This document shows, piece after piece, positions 1-5,984 of a stretch of 8,533 bases of DNA (position 1 is its first letter; each line of letters opens with the position of its first letter). The stretch lies in the NCBI GenBank assembly GCA_945870475.1, contig CAMBSR010000092.1:1-8533 (forward strand). The letters run 5' to 3'. This DNA is from Phycisphaera mikurensis NBRC 102666 (GTDB lineage Bacteria > Planctomycetota > Phycisphaerae > Phycisphaerales > SM1A02). A program made the position numbers and the translations under genes. The notes beneath the pieces are model-generated. The model made no database searches. It was given only the letters and a program-made list of their open reading frames with translations, and had not been told where the DNA came from.

Positions 1-756
1 GCGCTCTTCGCCCCCACCTTCCGCAAGCTCGACGCCGTGTTCGCGCAGAATCAGGAGTACGCGGGCCGATTCCTGGGGCTGGGCGCGGAAGAGGGCAGGG
101 TGTACGTCACCGGCACCATGAAGTGGGACACCGCGCAGATCGCGGACGCGGTCGCCGGCGCCGACGACTTTGCCGAGGCCATGGGAATCGATCGCCGCGT
201 GCCCCTCGTGGTGGCCGGATCCACCGCGCCCGAGGAGCATCGGCTCCTCCGCGAAGCCGTCCCCAAGGGCGTGCAGCTCCTGTGTGCGCCTCGAAAGCCG
301 GAATGGTTCGATGCTGCCGCTGCCGATCTCCCCGGTTGCGCGCGCCGTTCGCAGCGCACGCCGGGAAGCGCTTCCGGGCTGTTTCTCCTGGACACCATCG
401 GCGAGCTGCGCAAGGCGTATTCGCTGGCGGATGTGGTGGTGATCGGGCGCACCTTCGGCGAACTGCACGGTTCGGATCCCATGGAGCCCGCCGCGCTCGG
501 CAAGGCCGTCATGTGCGGGCCGCGCATGGGCGACTTCCGCGAATCCGCGGATGCGCTGCTCGCTGCCAACGCCATGGTCCGCGTGGACCGCATGCAGCTT
601 GCGGCGCGCCTGCGTGCGCTCCTCTCCGATCACAATGAGCGTGCCCGCATGGGCCGCGCTGCGCAGGAGGTGGTCCGCATCCACCAGGGCGCCACCGAGC
701 GCACTGCCGAGGCGCTGCTCGCCATCCTCCTGCAGCGGCAAGGCAGCCATGCGTGA
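1..756 (+). CDS. waaA: 3-deoxy-D-manno-octulosonic acid (KDO) transferase, C-terminal part (5' end outside window)
   Basis: Family role: a GT-B glycosyltransferase at the inner membrane that adds KDO from CMP-KDO to lipid A precursor, an early step of LPS core synthesis. The frame is open to the window edge, and codons before GTG 37 (FRKLDAVFAQ) already look like family sequence, so 37 is not the real start. Seen in the C-terminal nucleotide-sugar domain: VTGTMKWD (from nt 106, like the family's VTGNLKFD), AGSTAPEEH (from nt 214), LLCAPRKPEWF, LLDTIGELRKAY, and HGSDPMEPAALGKAV (from nt 466), which replaces the usual GGHNPLEPAALGKPV. The HGSDPMEP wording differs from proteobacterial WaaA but keeps the EPAALGK core. 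The stop overlaps the thiL start by 8 bases, so the two are likely co-translated. Family assignment is firm; acceptor and number of KDO residues added cannot be told. Confidence 0.9.
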   Translation, partial: ALFAPTFRKLDAVFAQNQEYAGRFLGLGAEEGRVYVTGTMKWDTAQIADAVAGADDFAEAMGIDRRVPLVVAGSTAPEEHRLLREAVPKGVQLLCAPRKPEWFDAAAADLPGCARRSQRTPGSASGLFLLDTIGELRKAYSLADVVVIGRTFGELHGSDPMEPAALGKAVMCGPRMGDFRESADALLAANAMVRVDRMQLAARLRALLSDHNERARMGRAAQEVVRIHQGATERTAEALLAILLQRQGSHA

Positions 757-1666
757 GTTCGAACTCATCGAGGAGATCCGCACGCACAACCGCGAGCTCG
801 CCGCATGCGGCGGCGCGGAGGTCCTGATCCCGCCCGGCGATGACATGGCGCTCGTGCGCATGGCCGGCCGACGGGTCCTCATTGCGGCGGACCAGGTGAT
901 CGGCGGTCGGCATTTCGCGGCGGGTACGCCCATGTCGTTGGTGGCGCGCAAGGCACTCGCACGCAACATCAGCGACATTGCGGCGATGGCCGCGGTCCCG
1001 TCGTGCGCCGTGGCCACGGTGGCGCTGCCCGCGGGAATGCCAGACGCGGATGTCCGTGCGCTTGCCGATGGGTTGCGCGCCGCGGCACAGGAGCTCCGTT
1101 GCCCGGTGGTGGGCGGCGATGTCGGCACCCACGCGTCGGCTGATGCGCCGCTGGTGGTTTCCGTGACCGTGCTTGCGGAACCCGGACCAACGGGCAGGGT
1201 GGTGACGCGCAGCGGCGCGCGCCCGGGCGACATGCTCTGCGTCACCGGAACGCTCGGCGGCGGCTGGAACGCCGACGGCAGCGGCAGCCATCTCTCATTC
1301 ACGCCGCGGGTGGCCGAAGCGCTTGCCTTGGTGGAGCTGCTGGGCGACCGCCTCCACGCCATGATCGACATCTCCGACGGCCTCGGACGCGACGCCGGGC
1401 ATCTTGCCGCCGAATCCGGTCTGACCGCCGAGATCGACGCCGAGCGCCTGCCGCTGGCCGCCGGTGCGGACTGGCGCGCCGGCATCGGCCGCGGCGAGGA
1501 CTACGAACTGGCGTTCGCGTGCGACGGCGCGCCGCCGGATGCCCTGTGCGGCACGCCCGTCACGGTGGTCGGCCACTTCATCGCGGGTACGGCGGGCAGG
1601 GTGCTCGTGCGCGCGGCGGGTGCCGAGCACGACGCCTCGAGCCTCGGCTGGGAGCATGGATCATGA
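749..1666 (+). CDS. thiL: Thiamine-monophosphate kinase
   Basis: Family role: phosphorylates thiamine monophosphate with ATP to give the cofactor thiamine diphosphate, in the cytoplasm. The 305-residue length is normal for ThiL. Motifs in order: FELIEEI at the N-terminus, PPGDDMA at 28-34 (family GDDAA), a DQVIGGRHF stretch at 48-56 (family TTDMLVEGVHF), ARNISDIAAM at 71-80, VGGDVG at 121-126, the Mg/ATP-site DISDGLGRDA at 207-216, and GRGEDYEL at 247-254. ATG 749 is chosen because the protein then begins with the conserved FELI segment; it sits inside the last codons of waaA (8-base overlap) with only a weak AAGG upstream, suggesting translational coupling. GGDV in place of the common GGDT is a mild change. 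It is second in a + strand operon and is followed after 10 bases by tsaE. Thiamine biosynthesis genes are otherwise absent here, so the grouping looks like a housekeeping cluster. Confidence 0.93.
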   Translation: MREFELIEEIRTHNRELAACGGAEVLIPPGDDMALVRMAGRRVLIAADQVIGGRHFAAGTPMSLVARKALARNISDIAAMAAVPSCAVATVALPAGMPDADVRALADGLRAAAQELRCPVVGGDVGTHASADAPLVVSVTVLAEPGPTGRVVTRSGARPGDMLCVTGTLGGGWNADGSGSHLSFTPRVAEALALVELLGDRLHAMIDISDGLGRDAGHLAAESGLTAEIDAERLPLAAGADWRAGIGRGEDYELAFACDGAPPDALCGTPVTVVGHFIAGTAGRVLVRAAGAEHDASSLGWEHGS

Positions 1667-1670
1667 AGGA
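1666..1670 (+). promoter_or_regulatory. Shine-Dalgarno AAGGA fixing the tsaE start
   Basis: AAGGA overlaps the last base of the thiL stop (1664-1666) and lies 6 bases before ATG 1677. This favours 1677 over the in-frame ATG at 1656, which would add seven residues inside thiL and has no comparable SD. Confidence 0.6.
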
Positions 1671-1676
1671 CACGCC

Positions 1677-2309
1677 ATGACCGTTGAGATCCGCCAGAGC
1701 TCGACCCCCGAGGAAACCGAGCGCATCGCATCCGCGCTCGCCATGCGCGTGGCGCCCGGCACCGTCATCACGCTCGAGGGCGACCTGGGTGCGGGCAAGA
1801 CCTGCTTCGTGCGCGGCCTGGCACGCGGCCTGGGCGCGGACCCCGCGGCGGTCTCGAGCCCCACATTCGTCATCGAGCATCGCCACGCGTGCGACGCGGG
1901 GACGCTCGTCCACATCGATGCGTACCGGATCCGTTCGGCGGAGGACCTGGCATCCATCGGGTGGCAGGAACTGCTCGCCGATGGTGAGGCGGTCGTGGCG
2001 GTCGAATGGCCGTCGCGGATCGAGGCGGCGCTGCCGGCGGTCCGCATTGATGTGCGCATCCGCCATGTGGGCGAGGATGCGCGCGAGATCGAGATCGAGT
2101 GGACCCGGCCCGGCCAGCAGGCCGTCGCGTGTCGCGCCTGCGGCGCAGCGCTCGGCGGCGTGGGCTCGGACGCCCGGTTCTGCTCACCGCGATGCCGCAT
2201 GGCGGACCTGCAGCGCTGGTTCCGCGGCGACTACGCCATCGGTCGCCCGATCGAGGAAGACGACCTCGGCTCCGACATCCGCCGCAGCCCGCCGGAGGCT
2301 GGCCGTTGA
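1677..2309 (+). CDS. tsaE: Fusion protein: TsaE (t6A tRNA-modification ATPase) + YacG-like zinc finger
   Basis: A single 210-residue frame joins two families. Residues 1-141 are TsaE, the P-loop ATPase that supports TsaB/TsaD in making threonylcarbamoyladenosine (t6A) at position 37 of ANN-decoding tRNAs. Seen: Walker A GDLGAGKT at 35-42, SSPTF at 60-64 (switch region), HIDAYR at 79-84, WQELL at 96-100 and VEWPSR at 109-114. Residues 150-192 match YacG, a small zinc protein known in E. coli as a gyrase inhibitor: CRAC at 152-155, FCSPRC at 168-173, then RMADLQRWFRGDYAIG, the family's C-x2-C, C-x3-C and DLGxWLxxxYxIP pattern. An acidic tail (IEEDDLGSD) follows, as in many YacG proteins. The linker (TRPGQQAV) has no internal ATG or frameshift signal. 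The start is ATG 1677. The gene ends in a 4-base overlap with the kinase. Domain calls are firm; any functional link between them is inference. Confidence 0.9.
   Translation: MTVEIRQSSTPEETERIASALAMRVAPGTVITLEGDLGAGKTCFVRGLARGLGADPAAVSSPTFVIEHRHACDAGTLVHIDAYRIRSAEDLASIGWQELLADGEAVVAVEWPSRIEAALPAVRIDVRIRHVGEDAREIEIEWTRPGQQAVACRACGAALGGVGSDARFCSPRCRMADLQRWFRGDYAIGRPIEEDDLGSDIRRSPPEAGR
2294..2298 (+). promoter_or_regulatory. Shine-Dalgarno GGAGG fixing a TTG start for the kinase
   Basis: A perfect GGAGG inside the end of tsaE lies 7 bases before TTG 2306. The TTG shares its last two bases with the TGA stop of tsaE (TTGA, 2306-2309), the usual geometry of translational coupling. This decides the start: the kinase frame is open upstream, but there it only shadows the YacG segment. 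Confidence 0.75.
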
Positions 2310-4348
2310 CCGACGACCGGACGATCCTCCCGGGCGATGGCGGGGCCGACCGGACCGTCGTGTCGTTCGGCGGGGCCACCGTGAACGCCCCGTCGCTCGC
2401 GGTGGGCGCGGAGGTTGGGCCGTTCCGCATCACGCGCGTGCTGGGCGAGGGTGGCTTCGGCGTGGTGTACGAGGCCGAGCAGCAGAAGCCCGTGCGGCGT
2501 TCGGTGGCGCTCAAGCTCCTGAAGCCGGGAATGAACAGCGGCGAGGTGCTCGCCCGCTTCGAGGGCGAACGCGAGGCGCTCGCGAGGATGGAGCACCCCT
2601 GCATCGCCAAGGTGCTCGATGCAGGCATCGCGGGCGATGGACGCCCCTACGTGGCGATGGAGCTCGTGCGGGGCGAGCCGCTCCTGCGGTTCGCCGACCA
2701 GGAACGGCTCACGGTGCCGCAGCGGATCGAGTTGATGATCCGCGTCTGCGAGGCCATCCAGCACGCGCATGCCAAGGGCGTGGTCCACCGGGACCTCAAG
2801 CCGGCGAACATCCTCTGCGTCCGCACCGAGAGCGGGCTGTTCCCCAAGGTCATCGACTTCGGCATCGCCAAGGCCACGGTGGACCGCCTGGCCGACAGCA
2901 CCATGATGACGATGGGCGGCGCGCTGATGGGCACTCCGGACTACATGAGCCCGGAACAGGCCGACGGCACGGACGTCGACACCCGCGCGGACGTGTACTC
3001 GCTGGGCGTCACGCTGTACGAACTCCTGTCCGGCCTTCTTCCGTTCGACCCGGATGCGCTGCGCGGACGTGGCATCAACGCCATGCGGCAGATGATCCTC
3101 TCGCAGGAGCCTCCGCGTCCGTCGGCACGGCTTCGCGCAGCGGCCTCCTCGGATCCGTCGCTCGGCGCCCGCATTGCCTCGGCGCGCAACACGGGCATCG
3201 ATCCGCTGGTGCGCGCCCTCCGCGAGGACATCGACTGGATCTGCCTGCGATGCCTCGAGAAGGACCGGGACCGCCGCTACGGCTCTCCCGGGGACATCGT
3301 TGCGGACCTCCGTCGGCACCTTCGGCGGCTTCCAGTACTTGCCGGGCCGCCGTCCAACGCCTACGTGGCGCGGCGCTTCGTCTCCCGGCATCGGTTCGGC
3401 GTGGGTGCGGCCGCCGTGCTCGTCGCGTTGCTGGCTGGCGGTCTCGTGACCTTCGCCCAGCTCTACCGGGAGGCCGAGACGCAGCGACGGGCGGCGTCCG
3501 AAACGCTGCAGGCGTTCCAGGATGCGATCGCGGCGGTCGATCCATCCACGGGCCGCGCCACCGCCTCGATGGGGGCGCTCGATTTCCTCTTCCTCGTGGA
3601 GGAGGAACTGGGCGACCGGCTCGTCGACCAGCCGGACGCCCTTGCGTCGATACGTTCCGCGCTGGGACTCGCTCGCCTGAGCTTCAAGGATGGTGAGGGT
3701 TCACGGCGGCTCTTCGACCAGGCCGTTGAGACGCGCCGTGCAGCTGCGCGCACGCGGCCCGGTCCCCGGGCGGACGTGGACCTCGCGGAGTCGCTCCACA
3801 ACCTCGCGCGGGCCCACTACTACGCCAAGGACATGGCCGGCGCGCGCGAGCTCTACACGGAGGCGCTCGCGCTGCGGCGCGGCGTGCACGGCACGGCGGA
3901 CGACGCGGGCGTTGCCATGACGCTCCAGCACCTGGCGGCCACGGAGCGCCAGCTCGGCAACGCGGAGGCGGCGATACGGCTCATCGACGAATCCGTCTCG
4001 ATGTGGACACGCCTTGCACCCGACTCACGCGAGCGCTACCAGGCGATCAACAACCGCGGCACGGTGCTCGAGCAGCAGGGCCGCCTCGCGGACGCGGAGC
4101 GCGACTACCAGGTGGCGATCGAGATGTGCAGGCGGGCAGGGCGGCCGGACGACCCGCTCCTGGCGCGCATGTTCATGAACCTTGGGCGTGTGCAGGTCCG
4201 TGCCGGTCGCGCCGGGGATGCGCGTTCGGCGTTGGACGAGGCGCTGCGGATCTACCGGCTCAAGTTCGGGAACGATCACCCGGACACGCAGGCGGCGGTC
4301 GCGGCACTTGCCGGCCTCGACGTCACTGGCACGTCCCCCACGCGTTGA
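2306..4348 (+). CDS. Membrane-anchored Ser/Thr protein kinase with C-terminal TPRs
   Basis: A 680-residue Hanks-type kinase. The kinase domain spans about 38-345: glycine loop GEGGFGVV at 47-54, VALK with Lys70, probable alpha-C Glu88, catalytic HRDLKPAN at 161-168, DFG at 184-186, activation segment ending GTPDYMSPEQ at 209-218, and ADVYSLG at 228-234. All key catalytic residues are present, so it should be active. A basic stretch (ARRFVSRHR) leads into one hydrophobic segment at about 364-387, so the kinase faces the cytoplasm and the rest lies outside the inner membrane. Residues 450-670 are TPR-like (LHNLARAHYYAKDMAGARELY, GTVLEQQGRLADAERDY, NLGRVQVRAGRAGDARSALDEAL) and end in a FGNDHPDT motif common in planctomycete kinases. 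The start is TTG 2306, supported by GGAGG and a 4-base overlap with tsaE. Substrate unknown. The 3' end overlaps the convergent gene by 26 bases. Confidence 0.92.
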   Translation: MTDDRTILPGDGGADRTVVSFGGATVNAPSLAVGAEVGPFRITRVLGEGGFGVVYEAEQQKPVRRSVALKLLKPGMNSGEVLARFEGEREALARMEHPCIAKVLDAGIAGDGRPYVAMELVRGEPLLRFADQERLTVPQRIELMIRVCEAIQHAHAKGVVHRDLKPANILCVRTESGLFPKVIDFGIAKATVDRLADSTMMTMGGALMGTPDYMSPEQADGTDVDTRADVYSLGVTLYELLSGLLPFDPDALRGRGINAMRQMILSQEPPRPSARLRAAASSDPSLGARIASARNTGIDPLVRALREDIDWICLRCLEKDRDRRYGSPGDIVADLRRHLRRLPVLAGPPSNAYVARRFVSRHRFGVGAAAVLVALLAGGLVTFAQLYREAETQRRAASETLQAFQDAIAAVDPSTGRATASMGALDFLFLVEEELGDRLVDQPDALASIRSALGLARLSFKDGEGSRRLFDQAVETRRAAARTRPGPRADVDLAESLHNLARAHYYAKDMAGARELYTEALALRRGVHGTADDAGVAMTLQHLAATERQLGNAEAAIRLIDESVSMWTRLAPDSRERYQAINNRGTVLEQQGRLADAERDYQVAIEMCRRAGRPDDPLLARMFMNLGRVQVRAGRAGDARSALDEALRIYRLKFGNDHPDTQAAVAALAGLDVTGTSPTR

Positions 4349-5261
4349 GGACGTTTCCGAGGTCGGCCCCGTTCACGGTGCCGTCGCCGTTGACGTCGGC
4401 CGGGCAGGGGTTCGTGGGCGCGCTGCTGCATCCCGTGCAGTTCTCGTACGCGATCTGCGCGCAGTTGGAGTCCCAGGTCGCCGAGCAGCAGTATGCGTCG
4501 ATCCCGCACACGATCTCGCAGCACTGTGCGTCGTTGCAGCCCCTTGGGCTGTGCGGCTCGAAGCAGCTTCCGGCATACACGCCACCGCAGCCGGCGGTGC
4601 CCGCCCCCTGCAAGATCAGCGTCGTTCCGGTGAAGGAGATCCGGTACGACCCGGCGAGCGTCTGCGTTCCGTTCCACGATCGAAGCGGCAGGTTCGCGCC
4701 GATCGACGTCGGCAGCATCAGTCCCGTGGTCGAGGTGGTGAACATCTCCTGCGGGACGCGGTTCCCGTTCGCGCTCGTGGAGTACGTGTACGGCCGCACC
4801 CCGGAGACGGTGACGCCGAGCGCGTAGACGCCGGGTGCATACTGGGTCGATCCGACCGGGAAGGTGACCTTCGAGAGCGGTGTGCCGGCCGCCATATTGT
4901 CGTTTCCGGCAACGGCGGAGGCTCCGGTGGGCTCGCCGTTGGCATCCAGGGTCACCTGGAAGAGGAACAGCTGGGTGTCCAGGTTCGAGGGGGCGGTCGT
5001 CGCGACCGTCGCCGAGAACAACGAAGGGTTCGGGACGTAGACCAGGAAGAGGTCCACTGGGTCTCCCGTGAGGAGGCCCAGCGAGAGCGCGCCGCTTGCG
5101 GACGACACAGTCCCGCTTCCCTTGCAGACCTTCGCGGTCTTGGTGGTGCTGCCGGCATCGTTGCGAACGCTCGTGTTCTCGTCGACGTCCGGGCCGGCGA
5201 TGGCCGTGGCAGCCAAGGCCACCGCCGCGAGGGGTCCGAGGAGTGCGGGGATTCGGTTCAT
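4323..5261 (-). CDS. Secreted Cys-rich protein with PPC-like region and C-terminal dockerin-type repeat
   Basis: A 312-residue exported protein of unknown function. Residues 1-22 form a signal peptide (Arg3, hydrophobic core LAAVALAATA, AIA cleavage site before Gly23). Residues 50-215 resemble bacterial pre-peptidase-like beta domains (TGDPVDLFLVYVPNPSLFSA, then LDTQLFLFQV). Residues 242-278 hold a Cys-dense motif: C242, CC247-248, C252, CC258-259, a TWDSNC at 262-267, C275, C278; similar CC-V-C-x5-CC-x3-WD-x2-C motifs occur in extracellular proteins of planctomycetes and myxobacteria. Residues 286-310 are one dockerin-like Ca-binding loop, CPADVNGDGTVNGADLG, ending in AWGT. One half-repeat is fewer than the two of cellulosomal dockerins, so it may be a sorting or surface tag rather than a cohesin ligand. 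No good SD precedes ATG 5261. It lies 68 bases after the fur-like stop and overlaps the kinase gene tail-to-tail. Confidence 0.82.
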   Translation of the reverse strand: MNRIPALLGPLAAVALAATAIAGPDVDENTSVRNDAGSTTKTAKVCKGSGTVSSASGALSLGLLTGDPVDLFLVYVPNPSLFSATVATTAPSNLDTQLFLFQVTLDANGEPTGASAVAGNDNMAAGTPLSKVTFPVGSTQYAPGVYALGVTVSGVRPYTYSTSANGNRVPQEMFTTSTTGLMLPTSIGANLPLRSWNGTQTLAGSYRISFTGTTLILQGAGTAGCGGVYAGSCFEPHSPRGCNDAQCCEIVCGIDAYCCSATWDSNCAQIAYENCTGCSSAPTNPCPADVNGDGTVNGADLGNVLNAWGTCQ

Positions 5262-5329
5262 GGAACGAAGTGTGACGGCAGTTGGCGGTCGATGCAAGGA
5301 ATTTCCGGGGCAGACGCGAGCCGTGGCGG

Positions 5330-5806
5330 TCATCGGGCTCGGTCCGGCCCCAGGCACTCGATGATCAGGACGTGGCGATCCTGCGCAAGGCCAGCTGCGT
5401 CGCAGATCGCCGCGGCCACGCGTTCCAGCTGCCGGTCATGCAGCGTGGTCCGGGTGCCATCGGGAAGGCGGAGTTCGACATTCGCCGGCGGCCGACCGTG
5501 GATGGACTCATATCGGACGCAGTCGCGTGCATCCGGCCGCTCGGCCAGGATTCCGGCGTCGACGAGCAGTTTCAGGGTTCGGTAGACGGTGGCCTTGGAG
5601 ACCCGCACGCCGCGAGAGGCCAGCTGCCCAAGCAGGCGCTCGACCTCGAAGGGCTGGTCGAAGCCCGTCGCCACCTCGAGAATGTCCGCCCGCTCGGTCG
5701 TGTACTTCAAGCCCACGCGCTTCAGGTGCCGACGAAAGACCGAGCACGGCGGAGCAACCACGGCCGGACGCGCCGACGTGTTTGCGTTGGCCCGACCGGC
5801 AGGCAT
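5330..5806 (-). CDS. Fur-family transcriptional regulator lacking the usual metal-binding residues
   Basis: A 158-residue protein. Residues 23-90 are a clear Fur-type winged helix: FRRHLKRVGLKYTTERADIL, then the recognition helix VSKATVYRTLKLLVDAGIL at 69-87. The C-terminal half has Fur length and layout (RYE at 98-100, LERVAAAICDAAGLAQDRHVLIIECLG at 127-153), but the expected HHDHLICxxC stretch reads PPANVELRLPD and the second CxxC is missing. The only His residues are 27, 103, 123 and 145. Standard Fur, Zur and PerR sites therefore cannot form as usual, and it may dimerise and bind DNA without metal or sense something else. ATG 5806 has a GAGG (5817-5820) 10 bases upstream. It lies 178 bases downstream of lysC with its own AT-rich leader. 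Whether it controls the secreted protein gene 68 bases downstream, or itself, is inference. Confidence 0.85.
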   Translation of the reverse strand: MPAGRANANTSARPAVVAPPCSVFRRHLKRVGLKYTTERADILEVATGFDQPFEVERLLGQLASRGVRVSKATVYRTLKLLVDAGILAERPDARDCVRYESIHGRPPANVELRLPDGTRTTLHDRQLERVAAAICDAAGLAQDRHVLIIECLGPDRAR

Positions 5807-5839
5807 CAGGCGGCCGCCTCGGTGGTTCGGACGTCGGTA

Positions 5840-5862
5840 GGGGCCAAACCCCCCGTTTCCCC
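5840..5862 (-). repeat. Bulged inverted repeat in the fur-like leader
   Basis: GGGG (5840-5843), a CC bulge, and AAAC (5846-5849) pair with GTTT (5855-5858) and CCCC (5859-5862) around a loop of five C. That is 8 base pairs with a two-base bulge. It lies 34-56 bases before the fur-like start codon, downstream of the AT-rich segment, so it could be a leader hairpin or an operator dyad. Confidence 0.4.
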
Positions 5863-5943
5863 TGAAAGTCCTATAATGCGTGTTATGTTAAATGAGGTGG
5901 TACGGAACCCAAACCCTCCTCGGGGCTTGGCTTGTAGCGCATT

Positions 5944-5963
5944 CCGGGGGCCTCTCGGCCCGG
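5944..5963 (-). terminator. Possible stem-loop after lysC (no U-tract)
   Basis: GGGCC (5948-5952) pairs with GGCCC (5957-5961) around TCTC. An outer CC/GG pair extends it if two G are bulged. It lies about 20-40 bases beyond the lysC stop. The sequence after it on the - strand has no T run, so it is not a canonical intrinsic terminator. Confidence 0.25.
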
Positions 5964-5965
5964 AC

Positions 5966-5977
5966 GTTGGCGCCAAC
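5966..5977. repeat. 12-base perfect palindrome GTTGGCGCCAAC
   Basis: A self-complementary 12-mer with no loop begins 7 bases past the lysC stop. A palindrome without a spacer suits a dimeric protein site better than an RNA hairpin. It may also be chance in GC-rich DNA. Confidence 0.4.
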
Positions 5978-5984
5978 CGCCACG

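Larger units (their letters stand above)
5807..5984 (-). promoter_or_regulatory. lysC-to-fur intergenic region with AT-rich segment, probable fur-like promoter/operator
   Basis: This 178-base gap contains the only AT-rich run in the window (about 5863-5915), which stands out against about 70% GC. On the - strand a weak sigma70-like pair can be read: TTGGGT, 16 bases, then TAACAT (5889-5884). There is also a tandem TGTTA TGTTA (5881-5890, + strand) and a short ATAA/TTAT dyad (5873-5876 and 5883-5886). A self-binding site for the Fur-like protein is plausible here, but no canonical Fur, Zur or PerR box is present. Confidence 0.35.

Noticed and set aside
364..375. 12-base palindrome GGAAGCGCTTCC
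   Set aside because: It lies inside waaA codons and such palindromes arise easily from GC-rich codon use.
1656..1676. Upstream in-frame ATG 1656 as an alternative tsaE start
   Set aside because: No SD precedes it, whereas ATG 1677 has AAGGA at 6 bases; the extra residues (DHEGHA) are not family-like.
1684..3696. Very long + strand open frame (670 codons) across tsaE and the kinase
   Set aside because: Arg/Pro/Ala-rich out-of-frame shadow; the other two + frames carry the recognisable TsaE-YacG and kinase motifs.
5262..5329. Possible terminator or promoter between the fur-like gene and the secreted protein gene
   Set aside because: No stem-loop with a T-run and no recognisable -35/-10 pair in these 68 bases, so I do not call one.
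4182..5585. + strand open frame across the kinase end, dockerin gene and fur-like gene
   Set aside because: It spans three genes in the wrong frame or strand and shows only Arg/Gly-rich low-complexity sequence.
5872..5877. Perfect TATAAT on the + strand
   Set aside because: No -35 at 16-18 bases (a run of C is there), no extended -10, and no + strand gene follows; the AT-rich context alone explains it.
5896..5905. GGTGGTACGG resembling the T-box antiterminator motif
   Set aside because: It is on the + strand, pointing into the 3' end of lysC, lacks the rest of a T-box leader, and departs from the GGTACCGCG core.
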